Assembly: GCA_012064415.1 (NCBI GenBank)
Contig: SSNU01000135.1
Location: 221,503 to 285,502, forward strand
Direction of reading: 5' to 3'
DNA: 64,000 bases
DNA from: Gyrodactylus bullatarudis
Lineage: Eukaryota; Platyhelminthes; Monogenea; Gyrodactylidea; Gyrodactylidae
Shown here: positions 25,837 through 38,534 of the stretch, piece after piece
Layout of the letters: each line of letters opens with the position of its first letter
How positions within the stretch are numbered: the first letter of the stretch is position 1
Notes under the pieces: generated by a model
What the model was told of the DNA's origin: nothing
Database searches by the model: none
The model's input: only the letters and a program-made list of their open reading frames with translations
Program-made: the position numbers and the translations under genes

Positions 25837-27524
25837 CTCTTACTATTTCATTCAAGCTTTTAACTACTGATGAACTTTTGAGAAGTGTACTTTTTGTGTT
25901 AGTATGAAGCTAATTGGTTTGATCCCAAAAATCAATAATTCAATATCCCTCATATATGGTGGATTTTAACCATCTTATCACTTTCAAATCGATAATGATT
26001 TTCAATGAAAAGTTGAAAAAATTGGTAATTTGGCGTCGAAACGAAAAATGACCATAATTTTCTTAAAAATTAATTTTTCTTCTGAAACTTTTTCTTCAAA
26101 TGGTAAAAAATTGGATTCATCACAATTGCTTTGTTATCAATGTCATCGTAAGAGCTTTCTTCCATATTTCAATCACAGTCTAAAATAAAATGAAACCTTT
26201 AATTTCATCTAATCTGATTCTTGGTTCTCTTTGTTTTACCTTTAACAACTCTACTGTATGTCTGAGGGTCTAAAAACACTTAATATTAAAGCATCAGACA
26301 AAACAGTAAATAAGCTAGTTTTTCTGCTAAACTTTTTCCACTTTAGATATCCATTGTATTTAGGAACAGTTTTCACCCGCCATCCTTGTAAAACTATAAA
26401 GCTGTATGAGGAAACATTTAATGATACATACCAGATTTCCAGAGATCCCCTTGGCTTCTGGATTAGATTTTATAAAATCTCCTGAATTCTCTTATAATTA
26501 TCAGAGAGACTAATTCTTTTTCGGTTAAATTCTTATTTCGTCTTAGATAATCTACTGAATTCTTTTTCAGTATCAATAATATTTTAAAAGTTAGGATAGA
26601 AAAAATGATAACTAAAAACTTTTTTCTTATCATTTATATTGGCAAAAAATACAAGAAATTTCTAGAAATTAATCTTTCAAACTGGTTATAACTACTGTAT
26701 TTTTAATTCGAATTTATTGTCAAAATGATAACAGAATCCAAAAAAATTTTGTTCCTAACAACTGTCATAAAGATAGTAAATTATTTTTCTTAACTAGCTT
26801 TATGTTTTAAGAATTTCATCTGAAATAATAACTGATATTTAGTGGGAATGTGTTTACAATAAAGTGGAAATTCATTTTTTTAACAAAATTTTCTCATTCA
26901 TCAGAAAGCTCAGGGAAGAAAAGATGATATTGGAATTCTATTTATCATATCCAAAATAGCAAAATTAGCAAAATTACTGTCCTACTAATAAGTGAATGGG
27001 AATTTGCTATTTCTTTTATTTTGTTTTAGATTTAGCCCAGAGTAGCAATCAAGGAATTGGGATCATTCTTTTTCTTTCCAATGTACATAGGAAATTCTTG
27101 ATTTTTTTAAATTTTATCTTTCTACTCTGCATCCCATCTGCAAACTGCTGGAGGAAAAATTTCACTCCCTAATTTGTAAAATTAAATTCAAAATATGAAC
27201 AAAGAACGATTGAGTTGTCATAAAAATCCAAGTACTTTCTAAATGCATCTTTCCCTTTTCTTACTAATCAATGGGAAAATATCCGGATGCCTTGAGCAAA
27301 ATTATTAGTTTTCACCAATTTTTCGTATGTAAATATGAAACAAATCATCACCAGGGCTTCGTACACTTCTCAAGAGAATGCGTGGTAGGAGTTAATTTCA
27401 GGAATTCAATTTTAACAATCACTAGAGCCTTAAGAAAAACACCTAAAACACTGAAGTAAAATAATATTTTTCGGTTTTTATATTTATATTAATACTTTGT
27501 CGTGGATTTACCAAAAAATCGTAA
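25837..27524. other. Intergenic, no gene recognised
   Basis: Short ORFs at 26258 and 27271 show no motif. Nothing else seen. Confidence 0.3.
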
Positions 27525-27720
27525 ACCTAATTGATATGAAGTTGGGAATTCATTTTTCAAATTTCGATTTGGCGCCAAAATCTCATTTTTTTCATCTTTG
27601 AACACTTTCGTGATCGCAATAAGACAAGAAAGCCGAATATGCTGAATCTGTTCTAATGCATAATTTCATTATCGTTTGGGAATCGAATTTCGATTTTTTT
27701 TTGTTTCAAATGGTTTTCAG
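27525..27720 (+). repeat. Foldback family A, left half
   Basis: Terminus TTGATATGAAGTTGGGAATT, then the TTTGGCGCCAAAATCTCATT core and AGACAAGAAAGCCGAATATG, which also occur in 58431-59036. Only one arm is present. Confidence 0.6.
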
Positions 27721-28299
27721 AACAGAGGGAATAGCTGGTTAAAATAAACAAAATAAAGAAACTCTTTGCTCGACTACAGTTACATGAAAAATGTTCACAT
27801 CAATCATGTCTCAATCAAACATTGGGTTAAGAAATTATGTTCTTTATGTTACCGTTAATCTTGTTACTCTTGATAGACTCTCTGGCAATTACTGGTAACA
27901 AGTTTAACTCAAGGCAACTTACTTTAAAAACCTACTCAATTGATAATGCTATGACTTCTTGACATTATTTTATACAAGATCAAGTATCAAAATGCTTTTC
28001 CGTGATAATATTCAAGTTTAAAGATCAGACCTTTTTAAAATGGCCGCTAGATTTCCAATGAATTTTTACTATGTTTCCATTAAAATTTCGAATAGCTGAT
28101 AAAGCTTCAATTGTTTTTTCAATGAAAATAGTATTAGAATCATGTCAAGATCATTTCTGTTAAATTTTGTTATTCCACTATGCCTACAAGAGAATTTAGG
28201 GAAAATGGGCAATGCACGATTATGCATGGGATTGCAAACAAATTTTTAGTTATTTTAGATCTCACACATCATTGTTATTAAATATATTTCTTTATTATT

Positions 28300-28745
28300 A
28301 TCAATTACCCTGGTCTATTTGAGCTTTTTCACCTTTCTCTTCACTGTTGCTATTCATTGAAGAGTTTTGGTGTTTTTCAGCTCACATAAAGCTAATTATA
28401 GTTGATATGAAGTTAGGAATCTATGATTTTTACAGAAATCTCGATTTTTTCATCAAGAATTCGAATTTGTTAAAGATTTTTTTGAATCCTTCTCTTGATT
28501 CCCACTCTTACTATTTGAAGAAAGAAATTCTGAAAAATATTTTATTTCGATTAGGCGGCAAAATCCCATTTTTTCGAACTGAAAATTTTTATTGATTTGA
28601 AAGTGGGAGGCTGATCGAAAGAGTTTTCTCAGGATCTTCCATAAAGAAATGTACATTGAGTGAATAAAAAAGCTATTCTTCTATACCTACAAATATGATT
28701 TTAAGCGATTTTCGGATGTTTTTGACAAATTACGTGAATCATATC
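28300..28745 (+). mobile_element. Penelope-like 3' end remnant split by a family A insertion
   Basis: 28310-28392 matches the DNA just after the Penelope-like ORF at 44.93-45.00 kb, including the small hairpin and AGTTTTGGTGTTTTTCA. 28692-28743 matches 45160-45215 (GATTTTCGGATGTxTTTGA, TTACGTGAATxAT). Between them sits a family A hairpin piece (28398-28600, TTGATATGAAGTTAGGAATC). The sequence where the hammerhead-like motif would lie is missing. Confidence 0.55.
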
Positions 28746-28909
28746 ATTGCCAAAAAGTAATTCGGTTAAAGAACCAAGCTTAAAACCTTATTCATTTAGT
28801 TATGTTAATGAAAGAAATTAATGGGACAACTGATGTAACTACCAGTGTAAATCTGCCAACTTGCATTGAATTTTTTTATTTGAACGATAATATTGTCGAA
28901 CTTCATCAA

Positions 28910-29012
28910 AAATATTACTATTATTGGGTTCTGAACTCATGAGGGAAGGTTAGAGAAAACAGACGTATATTATTCCCCCATGAGTTAAGAACCCAAATAA
29001 TAGTAATTTTTT
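28910..29012. repeat. Short hairpin element, about 100 bp
   Basis: The left arm around ATTACTATTATTGGGTTCTG pairs with the right arm around AAGAACCCAAATAATAGTAA, separated by about 30 bases. It looks like a miniature inverted-repeat element. Confidence 0.65.
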
Positions 29013-30060
29013 TATTGTTATAGATGATTTCGATTATCTAAATTTGTATGAAGCTTACAAGGTAGTAGTAATAACCTGTTCAAATGACTGATTTTTATCT
29101 TTAGAATATTACAGAAAATGATCCTTCCACTTTACATGATGTTAATTTATTTTAGATATGAGGAACATGCTGAGAATATCCATATGTGCCCTCATGAAAA
29201 TATGGTTCAATATTGATGAACTACATAAACTGCTGTTGGTTCTATTTTTATCGAGAAAAATTATCTAAATGAATGAAAAGGTAAATTCCTTTATTAAAAG
29301 TCTATAGTGGTCGAATTAATATGTGAAACACTTTCAATATTGTCAATTTTATGACTACTTTACATGATAAAATTTTCAAACCAGCTCCATTTGATACATC
29401 ATAAAATTCTCTATCAAATAATATCTGAATATTTTTTTCTACAATTTCAATTTTCCCTAGATTAATGAATAAACTATTTTTCATTGATGTTGAAAACGAA
29501 CTAATATGTGAAACAATTTTAATATTCTCCCTCTGCGTAAATTGTTGCTTGAGAATCTGTTGTTTTAAATATCTATTTAAATATTTTAAGAGGTGATTCA
29601 GAATATTCGACAAAAAAATTGAAATATTTACTCTCGTAATTGTCGCTTCGAAATTATCGAGCTGAAGTCGATTAAAACCTCAAAAATATTGGGATTTCGA
29701 ATAGAGTCATTGCAAAATGATTTGAGTGCTCTTACGTAACATTTACAAGAATTTTATAAGGCAAAATTTGGAACAGAAATTTGAAATCAACCTAATTATA
29801 AGCCAAAATTTACCAATTTTCAGAGGGGGCAGATCGAAAAAATTTTTATGAGCTGAAATCAGGCAAAATCAAATCTAGATTTGAATCTAAATTTAAAAAC
29901 TATTCAAAATAATGTAAAAAGGAATCTGGAAATATTTCTGAGAAAGGAAAAATTAATCCAAAAAATTCTCAAAATTCTATAAGAATCTTCAGGTTGTTCG
30001 GATCGAGGAAAAATTAAGCCAAAGATCTATTTCGAACTAAGTCACAATTACTAACGAAAA
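29013..30060. other. Intergenic, no gene recognised
   Basis: A 103-codon minus ORF (29302-29613) has no motif. The right part may be the unrecognisable 5' half of the Tc1-like remnant that follows. Confidence 0.3.
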
Positions 30061-30620
30061 CAGGCTTAACTTGAATAGACCTGATGGCTCAATTCACCAT
30101 TGGTGTCCAAATGGGGACCCTTAGAAGAAAATACTGAATCACGTAGACAGTGAGGCTTCAGTTAATGGTTGGGGAGCAATTTATTCGGAAGGAACCTTAT
30201 TAATAGTCATTTTTGACGGAAAATTGAACTCAGAAAAATATAAAAACATTTTGACTCACGCCATTTGAACGTTTAAAAATGATTTTATATATGAGATTCT
30301 TGTATTTTTACAAGAAAATGCGCCATGCCATGTAATAAAATTGACAATTAAATAACTAATTATAATTATTATTGGAATTAATTCTAATAATTGGTCGGCC
30401 CAAATTCAGACCCAAACCCAATAAAATACCTTTATCGAATACCGGATCGAAACGCATATAATGTCAAGCCATTCAATCAAGGAGAAAATTTTGATCTCGA
30501 GCTTAAATTCCCAAGGATCTATTTTTTCTAAACCAACCGGCTTCAAGTTCAAAGAAAGATTATATTGACCATCACCGAAGAGGAAACACCGTAGATTTCT
30601 GAAGAAAAACTATAACTGGG
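30061..30620 (+). pseudogene. Tc1-like transposase remnant
   Basis: Broken frames contain blocks in the order expected of a Tc1-family DDE transposase: LNRPDGSIHHW; then NGWGAIYSEGTLLIVIFDGK and LNSEKYKNIL; then FLQENAPCH (usual FQQDNAPCH, here with Glu for the catalytic Asp); then NWSAQIQTQTQ where DWPAQSPDLNPIE is expected. Stops and at least one frame change separate the blocks. The N-terminal DNA-binding part is not recognisable and no inverted ends were found. Non-functional. Confidence 0.7.
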
Positions 30621-33222
30621 TACCTACTTATTGCCATTGTCAGTTGAAATTTCTGCCCAATTTCGGCAACACACACTAATTTTTAATCCTTGTTAATTTA
30701 TAATTTCAAGAGTTTTTAAGTGTCAGTTCTAAAATTGCCTGTCCTTTTCGGTATTCAAAGTGGAATAAACTTTCGTAGTGTTTTATATTTAATTTTTTTT
30801 TAAAAACCTTTTTTCGTTAGTTAGTTGATGTTCTTCTAATTTTAATCTTTTCAATGGAATTAAGATTTTCATCCCATAGATAAATGTCATACTCAGATGA
30901 ATTTATTTCAGTTAAAATTCAATTGATTCTCCTTTCAAAACCATTCGCTGCCATCCTTAATCTGTTCCTTTTTCGTCTTATTAATTTAATTTTGAGATCA
31001 TATTGCTTACAAGCAGGGCATCCAAAATTATGCTTTAGCATATTTGGAATATTTTTGATTATTTTCAGCCTTAGTGAATAAATAAGTTTTTTAGGCTATT
31101 TCGATCTCAACATGAATATAATCAGACTATTTGAATGAAATACCCAAGCCTTCTCTCATTTTAAGTATAGTAACTAATATTAATTTCTTGTTTCCAATAG
31201 TTTGCTGAGATAATGAAGAGTTGTCTATAGAGTTTTTAACTTTAAATGAGTTTTAAGATCCTCCAATAAGAAATAAGAGCTTTTTATTCGTAACGTTCTA
31301 GTGAATAGTCTTAACATAAAAAGTTTGAAATCTTATATTTTAATTGAATGTTTTATGATGTCTTCTGTTAAGTTTCTAAGCATATTTAAAGATGATCTAA
31401 AGATCAACACAAGCTTGTTAACAAATTTTGCCCAGAAAAAGCATTAAAGAGAAAATCTTCGATTTTGCAGGTTATTTATGCTAAGAATACTGATTGATTC
31501 TTTTAAGAAAGAAATTATTTCTAGCATTTTCACAGATTTTTTTGGCATATAATAAGCATATATGTTGTAGAATATTTTAGAAAATATATTCCAAAAAATG
31601 GCACATTTTTGAATGCTCTGGTTATAAGTAATCGTTTAAAGAGAGATTGAGTGCATTTCGAAGACTCTTTCCTTATCCAAAATAAAAGCTAATTGATATA
31701 GTCTATATGGAAATCTTAAATTTATTCGTCAAGACTCAAAATCCCCCGAAAACAATGGATCTATCGAAAATTTAATGGCGATATTCAGCCAAAGTTTATT
31801 AAAATGCGAACCTTGAACATATATGAAATTTTAGATTTTTGTAAAAACCAAAACTTTGATTCCAACTTTACTTACTCTTCTGGTAAGTACCTTCTCCAAT
31901 AGGATGAGACGCTTGTACTCTGAACTCTCTTTAGTTTTATCAAAAAAACCATTCAAAATTAAATTAGCCTTAAGACCAATCAAAAAAATCAAACTTGAGA
32001 AACATGAAATTGACCATCCGCTGAATCAACAAATTATGAAAGTGTTCCTCGCTTTCTGTATGATTGCAACCAATAATTTCAAGCCTATTCACAGCTTTCA
32101 AAGAGTATTCAAGGGTTTTTCTCCCATGCATACAGGATCTGTTATTTTCGGATATCTCTATCTCTTTGGTAACTCTATATGCAAAGGCTAATTCAATTAG
32201 AGATGGATAGAATTGAGAATTTAAATGAAAAGTGTGCAAAGCAATATTTAGACATGAAATAAGGTAATAGTAGAAATGTGTAAATTCATGTTATTTTTTT
32301 GGGCTGTTTTTCTCTTCTTCAATTGACAAATTTATTTATGTTTTTCAATAATTCAATTTGTCGAAAACACAGACTTATGGTTTATATTCACTTAAAGAAT
32401 AGAGATCAAGATATGAATCAATTCACTACCTTCTTCTGTACTTATTTTTCAATAAAAATCCTTTTTTAGCTGCTCTAACGAGGAAATCCTTTATCTATGG
32501 TATTTTGTTCAACTCCTGATCCAAAATATCACCCTTTAATCGCTCGAAATAGATGAAAAATTTTGAGCTCAAACGTTCAACAAGTGCGAAATTGGGCCAT
32601 TGAAAAAACAGCATTAAATACTCACAAAAATAAATTTATTGACAATATGAATTTAAATCAAACTGAAGATTGACCAGTCCAACACAAATATGATCGATCC
32701 TCAGTTATCAATGAAATTAAATTTAATACTCTAAAATATGATTAGGTCCCGTCTTTGGCTTGAGTACCAACATTTTTTTAAAATAAATTTATCTGTAAAA
32801 ATGAACATATTTTTCAAAGGTATTATTTAATTCAACTTAACAGAAGACAATAAAACTTCGTCATTTTCAAAATTAATCATGCCTGAATCAAATATTTTTA
32901 ACTTTCCTATCAGCGAAATCTCTATTGAGAATGTTGGAAAAATGAATATCGTTAATTTGATGAGTAGTTATAACTTATGACGAACATTTGGAAACTATAA
33001 AACTTTGTCAGAGACTCGGATTGATATCTACAAACTTAGGGTTCTTTAGATAGTTCAGATTCGGGTCCGTCTGAAAAATTCCGAAAAGGTACCGAAATTA
33101 AAATTATTAGAATAAGTGTTAACTTTTGATAACCTTGCAAAATTTTTTATTTACGTTGAAAAAATTATTCAAATTAAAATTTTCAACATGTCCAAAAGAG
33201 ATTTGATATCTTCTTCTTCGCA
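30621..33222. other. Intergenic, no gene recognised
   Basis: Overlapping opposite-strand ORFs at 31856-32239 (111 and 89 codons) have no recognisable domain. Nothing else is supported. Confidence 0.3.
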
Positions 33223-33266
33223 AGGACCATCTTTAAGCGTACCTAGGACCATCTCTAAGCGTACCT
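33223..33266 (+). repeat. Two-copy 22-bp tandem repeat
   Basis: Units at 33223-33244 and 33245-33266 differ by one base (AGGACCATCTYTAAGCGTAC followed by CT). A partial degenerate unit follows (AGGTCCTAGGACC). Confidence 0.8.
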
Positions 33267-35252
33267 AGGTCCTAGGACCTTCTCTAGATCTACATATCAT
33301 TCTTCAAGCTTTAATAATAACCGGGATCAAGTATTTTCTTTAGAGGACCTTGTTCCATCATGACTGTAGTAAGTGGATGAATTCAAATGCTTCTTTCCAG
33401 CATGAATTCAAAATTCAAAAATTTCAATTAAATTGTTTCTAACCATTCTATTTAAATGATTTCAACTGAATATCCACAAAAGCAACAATAGAGGTTCCCT
33501 ATTTCCTCATTTTCAGATCATTTCAATCGTAATAGGATTGCTCAGTAGAAAAAAAGAAGCAAATTCCTTCTATTTATTCCAAACTTTTTCCCCTCTTTAA
33601 AAAACATTGAGACTCCACCCCTGTTCTCTGCAGTGTTTTATTGAAACAAACAAAATTTCTCATTATAATGAAATCACTGAGTCATGAAATTGAAAAAAAA
33701 ACAAATGAAGTAAGTAGTGATCAAATACTTTTTCCTATCGTACAAATCCTATCATACCTATAGTTTCGAAATTCAAAGTTAGAATTTAATCAAATTCCAA
33801 GTTATTAACCCTTATCAAGTCCCAGAGAATTTTTTATTATGACTCAATCTTTTGTGAATACGCTGATTAAGAATCTACAGTTGTTTTAACGCAATTATTT
33901 TTCATCCAAAAATAGGTTAACTTTGTAGCTTTAGCAGATAGAGTTCAGGCGATTGTATATTTGAATTCTACAGGTATGATTCCTCGATAAAAGTTATCTT
34001 ACTTTTGGTTAACGATCCAATTCATACACTGATTCAAGAGATACAGTTTAAATTAATCAGTTATCTTAACCTGATGATAACAGATGCAACTTTTTTTAAT
34101 TTTGTAGTTATTTACTGGTATTTCGGGATCTTATCCGAGTTTAAATATGGAATGACATCTCTTGTTTTGAGTCTGATTACAGTGATTACTACAAGGGCTG
34201 TCTAATCAAAGCCTTCCTCTGATAATGCCAAAAATCTCCTAAAATAGCATTCAATCAATTTTGAAGCAAAATACCATCAGATAGCCCAGAGGTTGACTCC
34301 TTCAAATTCACTTTAGATATTTTCATTAAAAGCTGAAAAGAAAATCAAAATAAAATTTTATTGTCGACACGTGATTCAACTCGAGTAGATTGTGAGACTC
34401 ATAAGAATGGACTTGCTAAAAAATCATGTCTCAACAAGATTAAATTCATGTTTTCCATTACACCTCTGTATTAATTAATGTACTAACCAATGATTTTTAT
34501 CAACGATTCATTTTTATTCATCTGTCAGCAGAATTCTTACAGTAGTAACCAAGACACAGGACATTATACAGAAATATATCAGCACTAGGAAACAAAGGCC
34601 TTTTTAATAAAAAGTTTTTATCATACAGTTGAGTCAATTTCTTCAAAAACTGACAAAAATATTACTTGAGTACACTTGTTTACTTAACCAAACAATGTAC
34701 GCATCAATATTAGACACTGATAAAATAATAATAATATGGTAACATTATTTGTAATTTGTAAAACAGAGAAAATGTCCAAATCCAGACTTTGTTTAACAGA
34801 ACAAAATAATAATTATTTTATGAGTCATTGGTGAGTTATCCTTGTATAGGAGAGAGACTTTTTTCGTGTGAAGTTCACTTTAAAATTTAAACTATCGTTT
34901 CAATCTTTATATGCAAAAGAACCAATACTTATAATATCAGTCTAATATTCTGTAGAAGATATATTTTTTCAGTGTTATTATAGAAAAATATTTTAGTGAT
35001 TAAAATAAAAATGCATCCAAAATTTTGGATAGATGTATTTACTCTCGAGTAACAACATGATTATGAGGTACAAATTGTACACTGTACAATGTACAGTACA
35101 ATAAAAAGGTAATACTATTTTTTTTGAATTAATTCTAAAAGTTTTAATTCAAATTTCCCAGAGCTTATCAATTGACTTAAGATCTGACCAAATTTTGTTT
35201 CAATATATAACTAAATTTTGGTTAATTTGAATTTTCATTTGTTAAATATACT
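33267..35252. other. Intergenic upstream of SRRM1, with a family C copy
   Basis: 33808-33905 is a copy of repeat family C. 35068-35102 is a cluster of GTACA palindromes. No clear TATA box precedes the SRRM1 start. Confidence 0.35.
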
Positions 35253-37706
35253 ATGGCTGATGCTGGTTTCTTCAAAGGGACTTCTTGTGAACAAGATGCC
35301 AGATTTGCTGATAAAAAGAAAAAGCTTCTTAAAAGCATGACTTTCAATGATAATTTATCAAAGAAAATTGACATGTCAAAGATCCGGCTCAACTTTATTC
35401 GTCCTTGGATAACCAAAAGGATTACCGAGCTTCTCGGATTTGAAGATGACGTTGTCTGTGACTATGTTTTCAATCAGCTTGAAGAACAAGTAAGTTTAAT
35501 TCGCCATATTCAGTTAATATATTGAAATTAATATATCTCTTTCTTGCCTAGCATCCAGATCCTAAAGAAATTCAAATTAACATGACCGGATTTCTCAACA
35601 GTAAGAATGCTAGAACTTTCCTGAGTGAACTTTGGGATTTGCTCTACTGTGCAATGAATTCCGAGGAAGGTGTCCCAGATGCACTCAAAACAGCAACAGA
35701 TGTTGATATTGTAAGTCAACAATGATTTTCAAACGATGATTTACTTACTTTATTATCCAGCATTTTTATTATTAAATTATTTATTTAGCTAAATCAGAGT
35801 ATAATTAACTCGTTTCAAGGTCCTTTAGGCACGTTAATCGACGTGTAAAAGTGAGGCAAGTTTATCTATACAATAATATCATTTTCATCTTTTTCACCGT
35901 TATTTTATTTCAATCTAGGAGATATTTTTAAGGAATTCAAGAGTCTGCAGATGAACATAGCTGAATTGAGCTTTCTCTAATAATCATTTTATGGGACCTT
36001 TTATTGGCTTTTTCCGCCTTGCCTAAATAGTAAAGTTTTGATAAGTAGTCGGATATATTTGTATCTTTCAAAGAATAATTTAGTTATTTGCCAACCTATT
36101 TGAACCTGTAAGTGTATGTTATCTTTATTTCGTTTTCACCTCTCTGGATCATTTCGTGGTTGGCAGATAATCTTTGATTGATGAAATTTAGCATTTTTTA
36201 TATTCACCTTTCTCAAATTATCTCATTCAGAGAAATGTATTTGGGACAAGCAAGTTGAATTTTACAAAATTATATTGTTTCCTCATAATAATATGATGAA
36301 AACTACTCAAAAATATCATTGCAGATATTTGAGTGAGTTTTTGCTGGACGTATTAATGCTTTTTATTTTTTTCATTTCAGTTTGAAGACGACAATACTTA
36401 CGATCCCAACAAGAACAAAAAACAGAACATTGTCTCAATTAAAAAGTCAATCAATAAATGTGACATGAGCAGCATCAAGCGAAGTTATGATATGGCCAGA
36501 AATTTTAAAAACTCCAACGAGACTCATGATAAACCAGCTAAACGATGGTCTGTATCTCCGCCACCTGAAAGTTCTCATAAGTCCAGTGAAAAAAGTCCAA
36601 ATCGATCTTCCAGACGGAGCAAGTCTCCCCGAAAGAAATCTTCCCATGAATCTTCAAGGAGGAGTCACAAAGAAAAAAATAGACCTAGAAGTAGAAGTAT
36701 TTCTCCATCAGATAAACGTAGAAGGGATCGTGTCAAGAATGATCGAGCTAAAAGGGAAGCCTCAATCGAGAGGAGAAGAGCAGAAAAACGAATTTTGGAA
36801 GAAAAATCTCGGGATAAACACAAAAAGAAGAGCAGCAGACATCGTGACGACGATCGAAAAGAGAAATCTAGTAGAAATGTGGTTGAAAAGAAAAAGAGTT
36901 CCACTACCCAACGTAGTTCAAGCAAGCACGAATCAAATTCAAGTGAGGTCCTATCGCTTTGTTTACTTTTAAATTTATATATCTATTTTTTCATTCATTA
37001 GAAACTAAATCTCAAACTTCATCAAAGGAAAAACAAACTCCCAAAAGTAAACCTGCCGCATCAACTAGTTCCAGCTCAGATAGTTCATCTTCCAGCTCTT
37101 CTTCGTCCTCTTCTGATACCTCTGATGATGAGTCTGACAAAGAAATGCAGGTTGATTCTCCCCCCAAGAGTCCTCTGAGTAAATCAGGCAAAAAGCTCAT
37201 TAGTTCAGCATCAAGCGGTACATCTGACTCTGAGCCAGATTCAGATCAAGTGAGTTGTTTTCATTGTTTTTCTACGCCAACAAAGCAGTTTTATCCTTTT
37301 TATCCATCTTTATCAAAGTCGAAGTCTCAAATATCATTATTCAAAAAAGTCTGCTTACTCATAAGTAACTGAATTATGTTTATGACTATTTAAATGGTTT
37401 TACTTTTAGGAAGAGACAGTTAAAAAAGCCAACGGACACTCAAAGAAAAAGTCTCACAGAAAAAAAACCAAATCTTCCTCGTCTTCATCCGATAGCTCCT
37501 CAAATTCTAGTGATGCCGGTAGTGATCCTGTTGGCAAGGAAATCAAAAAGAAGAAGGCCCATAAAATTCACAAAAGTCCCCAGAGTGAACAAGCCCAAAG
37601 TGACCCCCCTTCGGCCAAGGCAAAGGAAGATATGGAAGTTGAAGATGAGAATGTTCTACGTGAACGTGCACTTGCTGCCCTCCTGAAAAGTAGAAAATCG
37701 GAATGA
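35253..37706 (+). CDS. SRRM1: SRRM1, serine/arginine repetitive matrix protein 1
   Basis: Nuclear SR-related splicing coactivator (SRm160) that binds RNA and SR proteins and aids exon bridging and 3' processing. Exons: 35253-35489, 35552-35710, 36381-36942, 37002-37249, 37410-37706 (500 codons plus TGA). Introns are GT-AG and frames join: phase 0, 0, 1, 0. Exons 1-2 give a PWI domain (about residues 28-126) with the diagnostic PWITKR, LLGFEDDVV and NMTGFLNSKNAR blocks; the N-terminus MADAGFFKGTS is typical of SRRM1. Exon 3 is a basic RS-rich region. Exons 4-5 are Ser-rich with acidic patches, ending ALLKSRKSE. It is shorter than the vertebrate protein (about 900 residues). The start is the first ATG of the conserved N-terminus. 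Confidence 0.95.
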
Positions 37707-37722
37707 AAAAAAGTTTATACTA

Positions 37723-37728
37723 AATAAA
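37723..37728 (+). terminator. SRRM1 poly(A) signal
   Basis: AATAAA 17 bases after the SRRM1 stop codon. Confidence 0.7.
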
Positions 37729-38140
37729 TTGCATACACTATTAAATATAAAACCTCTTTTCGATTTGTGTGTAGTCCTTTTCAAGTGAAACTATAAAAGT
37801 GTGTGATGAGAATGACAAAACCCATCAATCAATTTGTAGGCGTTTCATGTTAATTAGAGAAGATTATTCTTACCCAGTGAAAATTAGAGAAAAAACACTC
37901 AAATATTAAACGCATTTAAATGATTTAACGCTTGTCAAAGAGCTGTGATTGAGAAAAGAATAATGGCTACGCATATTTATACAAAATGAAATGCACTAAG
38001 AGGTAGATAATCAATTTTATCTATTTGAAATCTATTATTTAATAAATATTTTAGTTTGCTCTTCACTTTCTCAATCACTATCACGACTAGAGTGTGTGCG
38101 TAAAAAATAACTTACTACTTGAACTCAACTACGGATCACC

Positions 38141-38479
38141 ATGACTCAAGAAGAAGAGAAGAATACCAATGAAAGTATTAGACAAGTTGAATGCGATCCA
38201 AGGAAGGTCTATAGTAAGACAGGCTTAAAGTTGTGCAGTGATTCAGAGAATGGGACGGAGGACTCAACTCTCGACTCAGATAACAATATCTTCACGGCAG
38301 TAGAATACACCGAGTCTAGTGCAGAGGACTGGGATGACATAGAAGGTGATGATTATCTGTATTATAGGAAAAAGTCAAATTGCCTCAAGAAACAGGAACC
38401 AATGGTACAACAAATGCACTTGAAAAAATCTAATTTGATAGATACGATGGTCGAGATATCGGTCGTCGATAAAATCTAA
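38141..38479 (+). CDS. Orphan single-exon acidic protein, 112 aa
   Basis: Not recognised. ATG in a good context (ATCACCATGACT). The protein is hydrophilic, with no signal peptide or membrane segment. Residues about 48-75 are strongly acidic (SSAEDWDDIEGDDYLYY), followed by a basic KKSNCLKK patch; the end is VEISVVDKI. The coding stretch is visibly less AT-rich than its flanks and is followed within 9 bases by AATAAA, supporting a real short gene. It lies between SRRM1 (same strand, 435 bp upstream) and the synaptotagmin-like gene (converging, 227 bp away). It could be a lineage-specific regulator or linker; no function can be assigned. Confidence 0.6.
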   Translation: MTQEEEKNTNESIRQVECDPRKVYSKTGLKLCSDSENGTEDSTLDSDNNIFTAVEYTESSAEDWDDIEGDDYLYYRKKSNCLKKQEPMVQQMHLKKSNLIDTMVEISVVDKI

Positions 38480-38487
38480 TCCTGATA

Positions 38488-38493
38488 AATAAA
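38488..38493 (+). terminator. Poly(A) signal of the 112-aa gene
   Basis: AATAAA 9 bases after the TAA stop at 38477-38479. Confidence 0.6.
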
Positions 38494-38528
38494 AAATAGA
38501 TTAATAATTTTTGACGATTATCTTGAAA

Positions 38529-38534
38529 TTTATT
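38529..38534 (-). terminator. Candidate poly(A) signal of the synaptotagmin-like gene
   Basis: TTTATT on the plus strand (AATAAA on the minus), 173 bases past the stop codon. If used, the two converging transcripts end within about 50 bases of each other. Confidence 0.35.

Noticed and set aside
25865..25890. Second hammerhead-like CTGATGA
   Set aside because: The following core strand is GAAG, not GAAA, and no stem I pairs.
26880..26905. Minus-strand CTGATGA with nearby GAAA
   Set aside because: No stem II or stem I pairing could be drawn.
29302..29613. 103-codon minus ORF
   Set aside because: Low-complexity, AT-driven composition and no motif or splice context.
31856..32239. Overlapping 111- and 89-codon ORFs on opposite strands
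   Set aside because: No domain, no start or poly(A) context; likely decayed repeat or chance.
36447..37200. ORFs on the minus strand and in a second plus frame over SRRM1 (36447-36647, 36487-36972, 36665-36925, 37012-37200)
   Set aside because: They are shadows of the RS- and Ser-rich repeats of SRRM1, whose frame is fixed by splice phases and the PWI homology.
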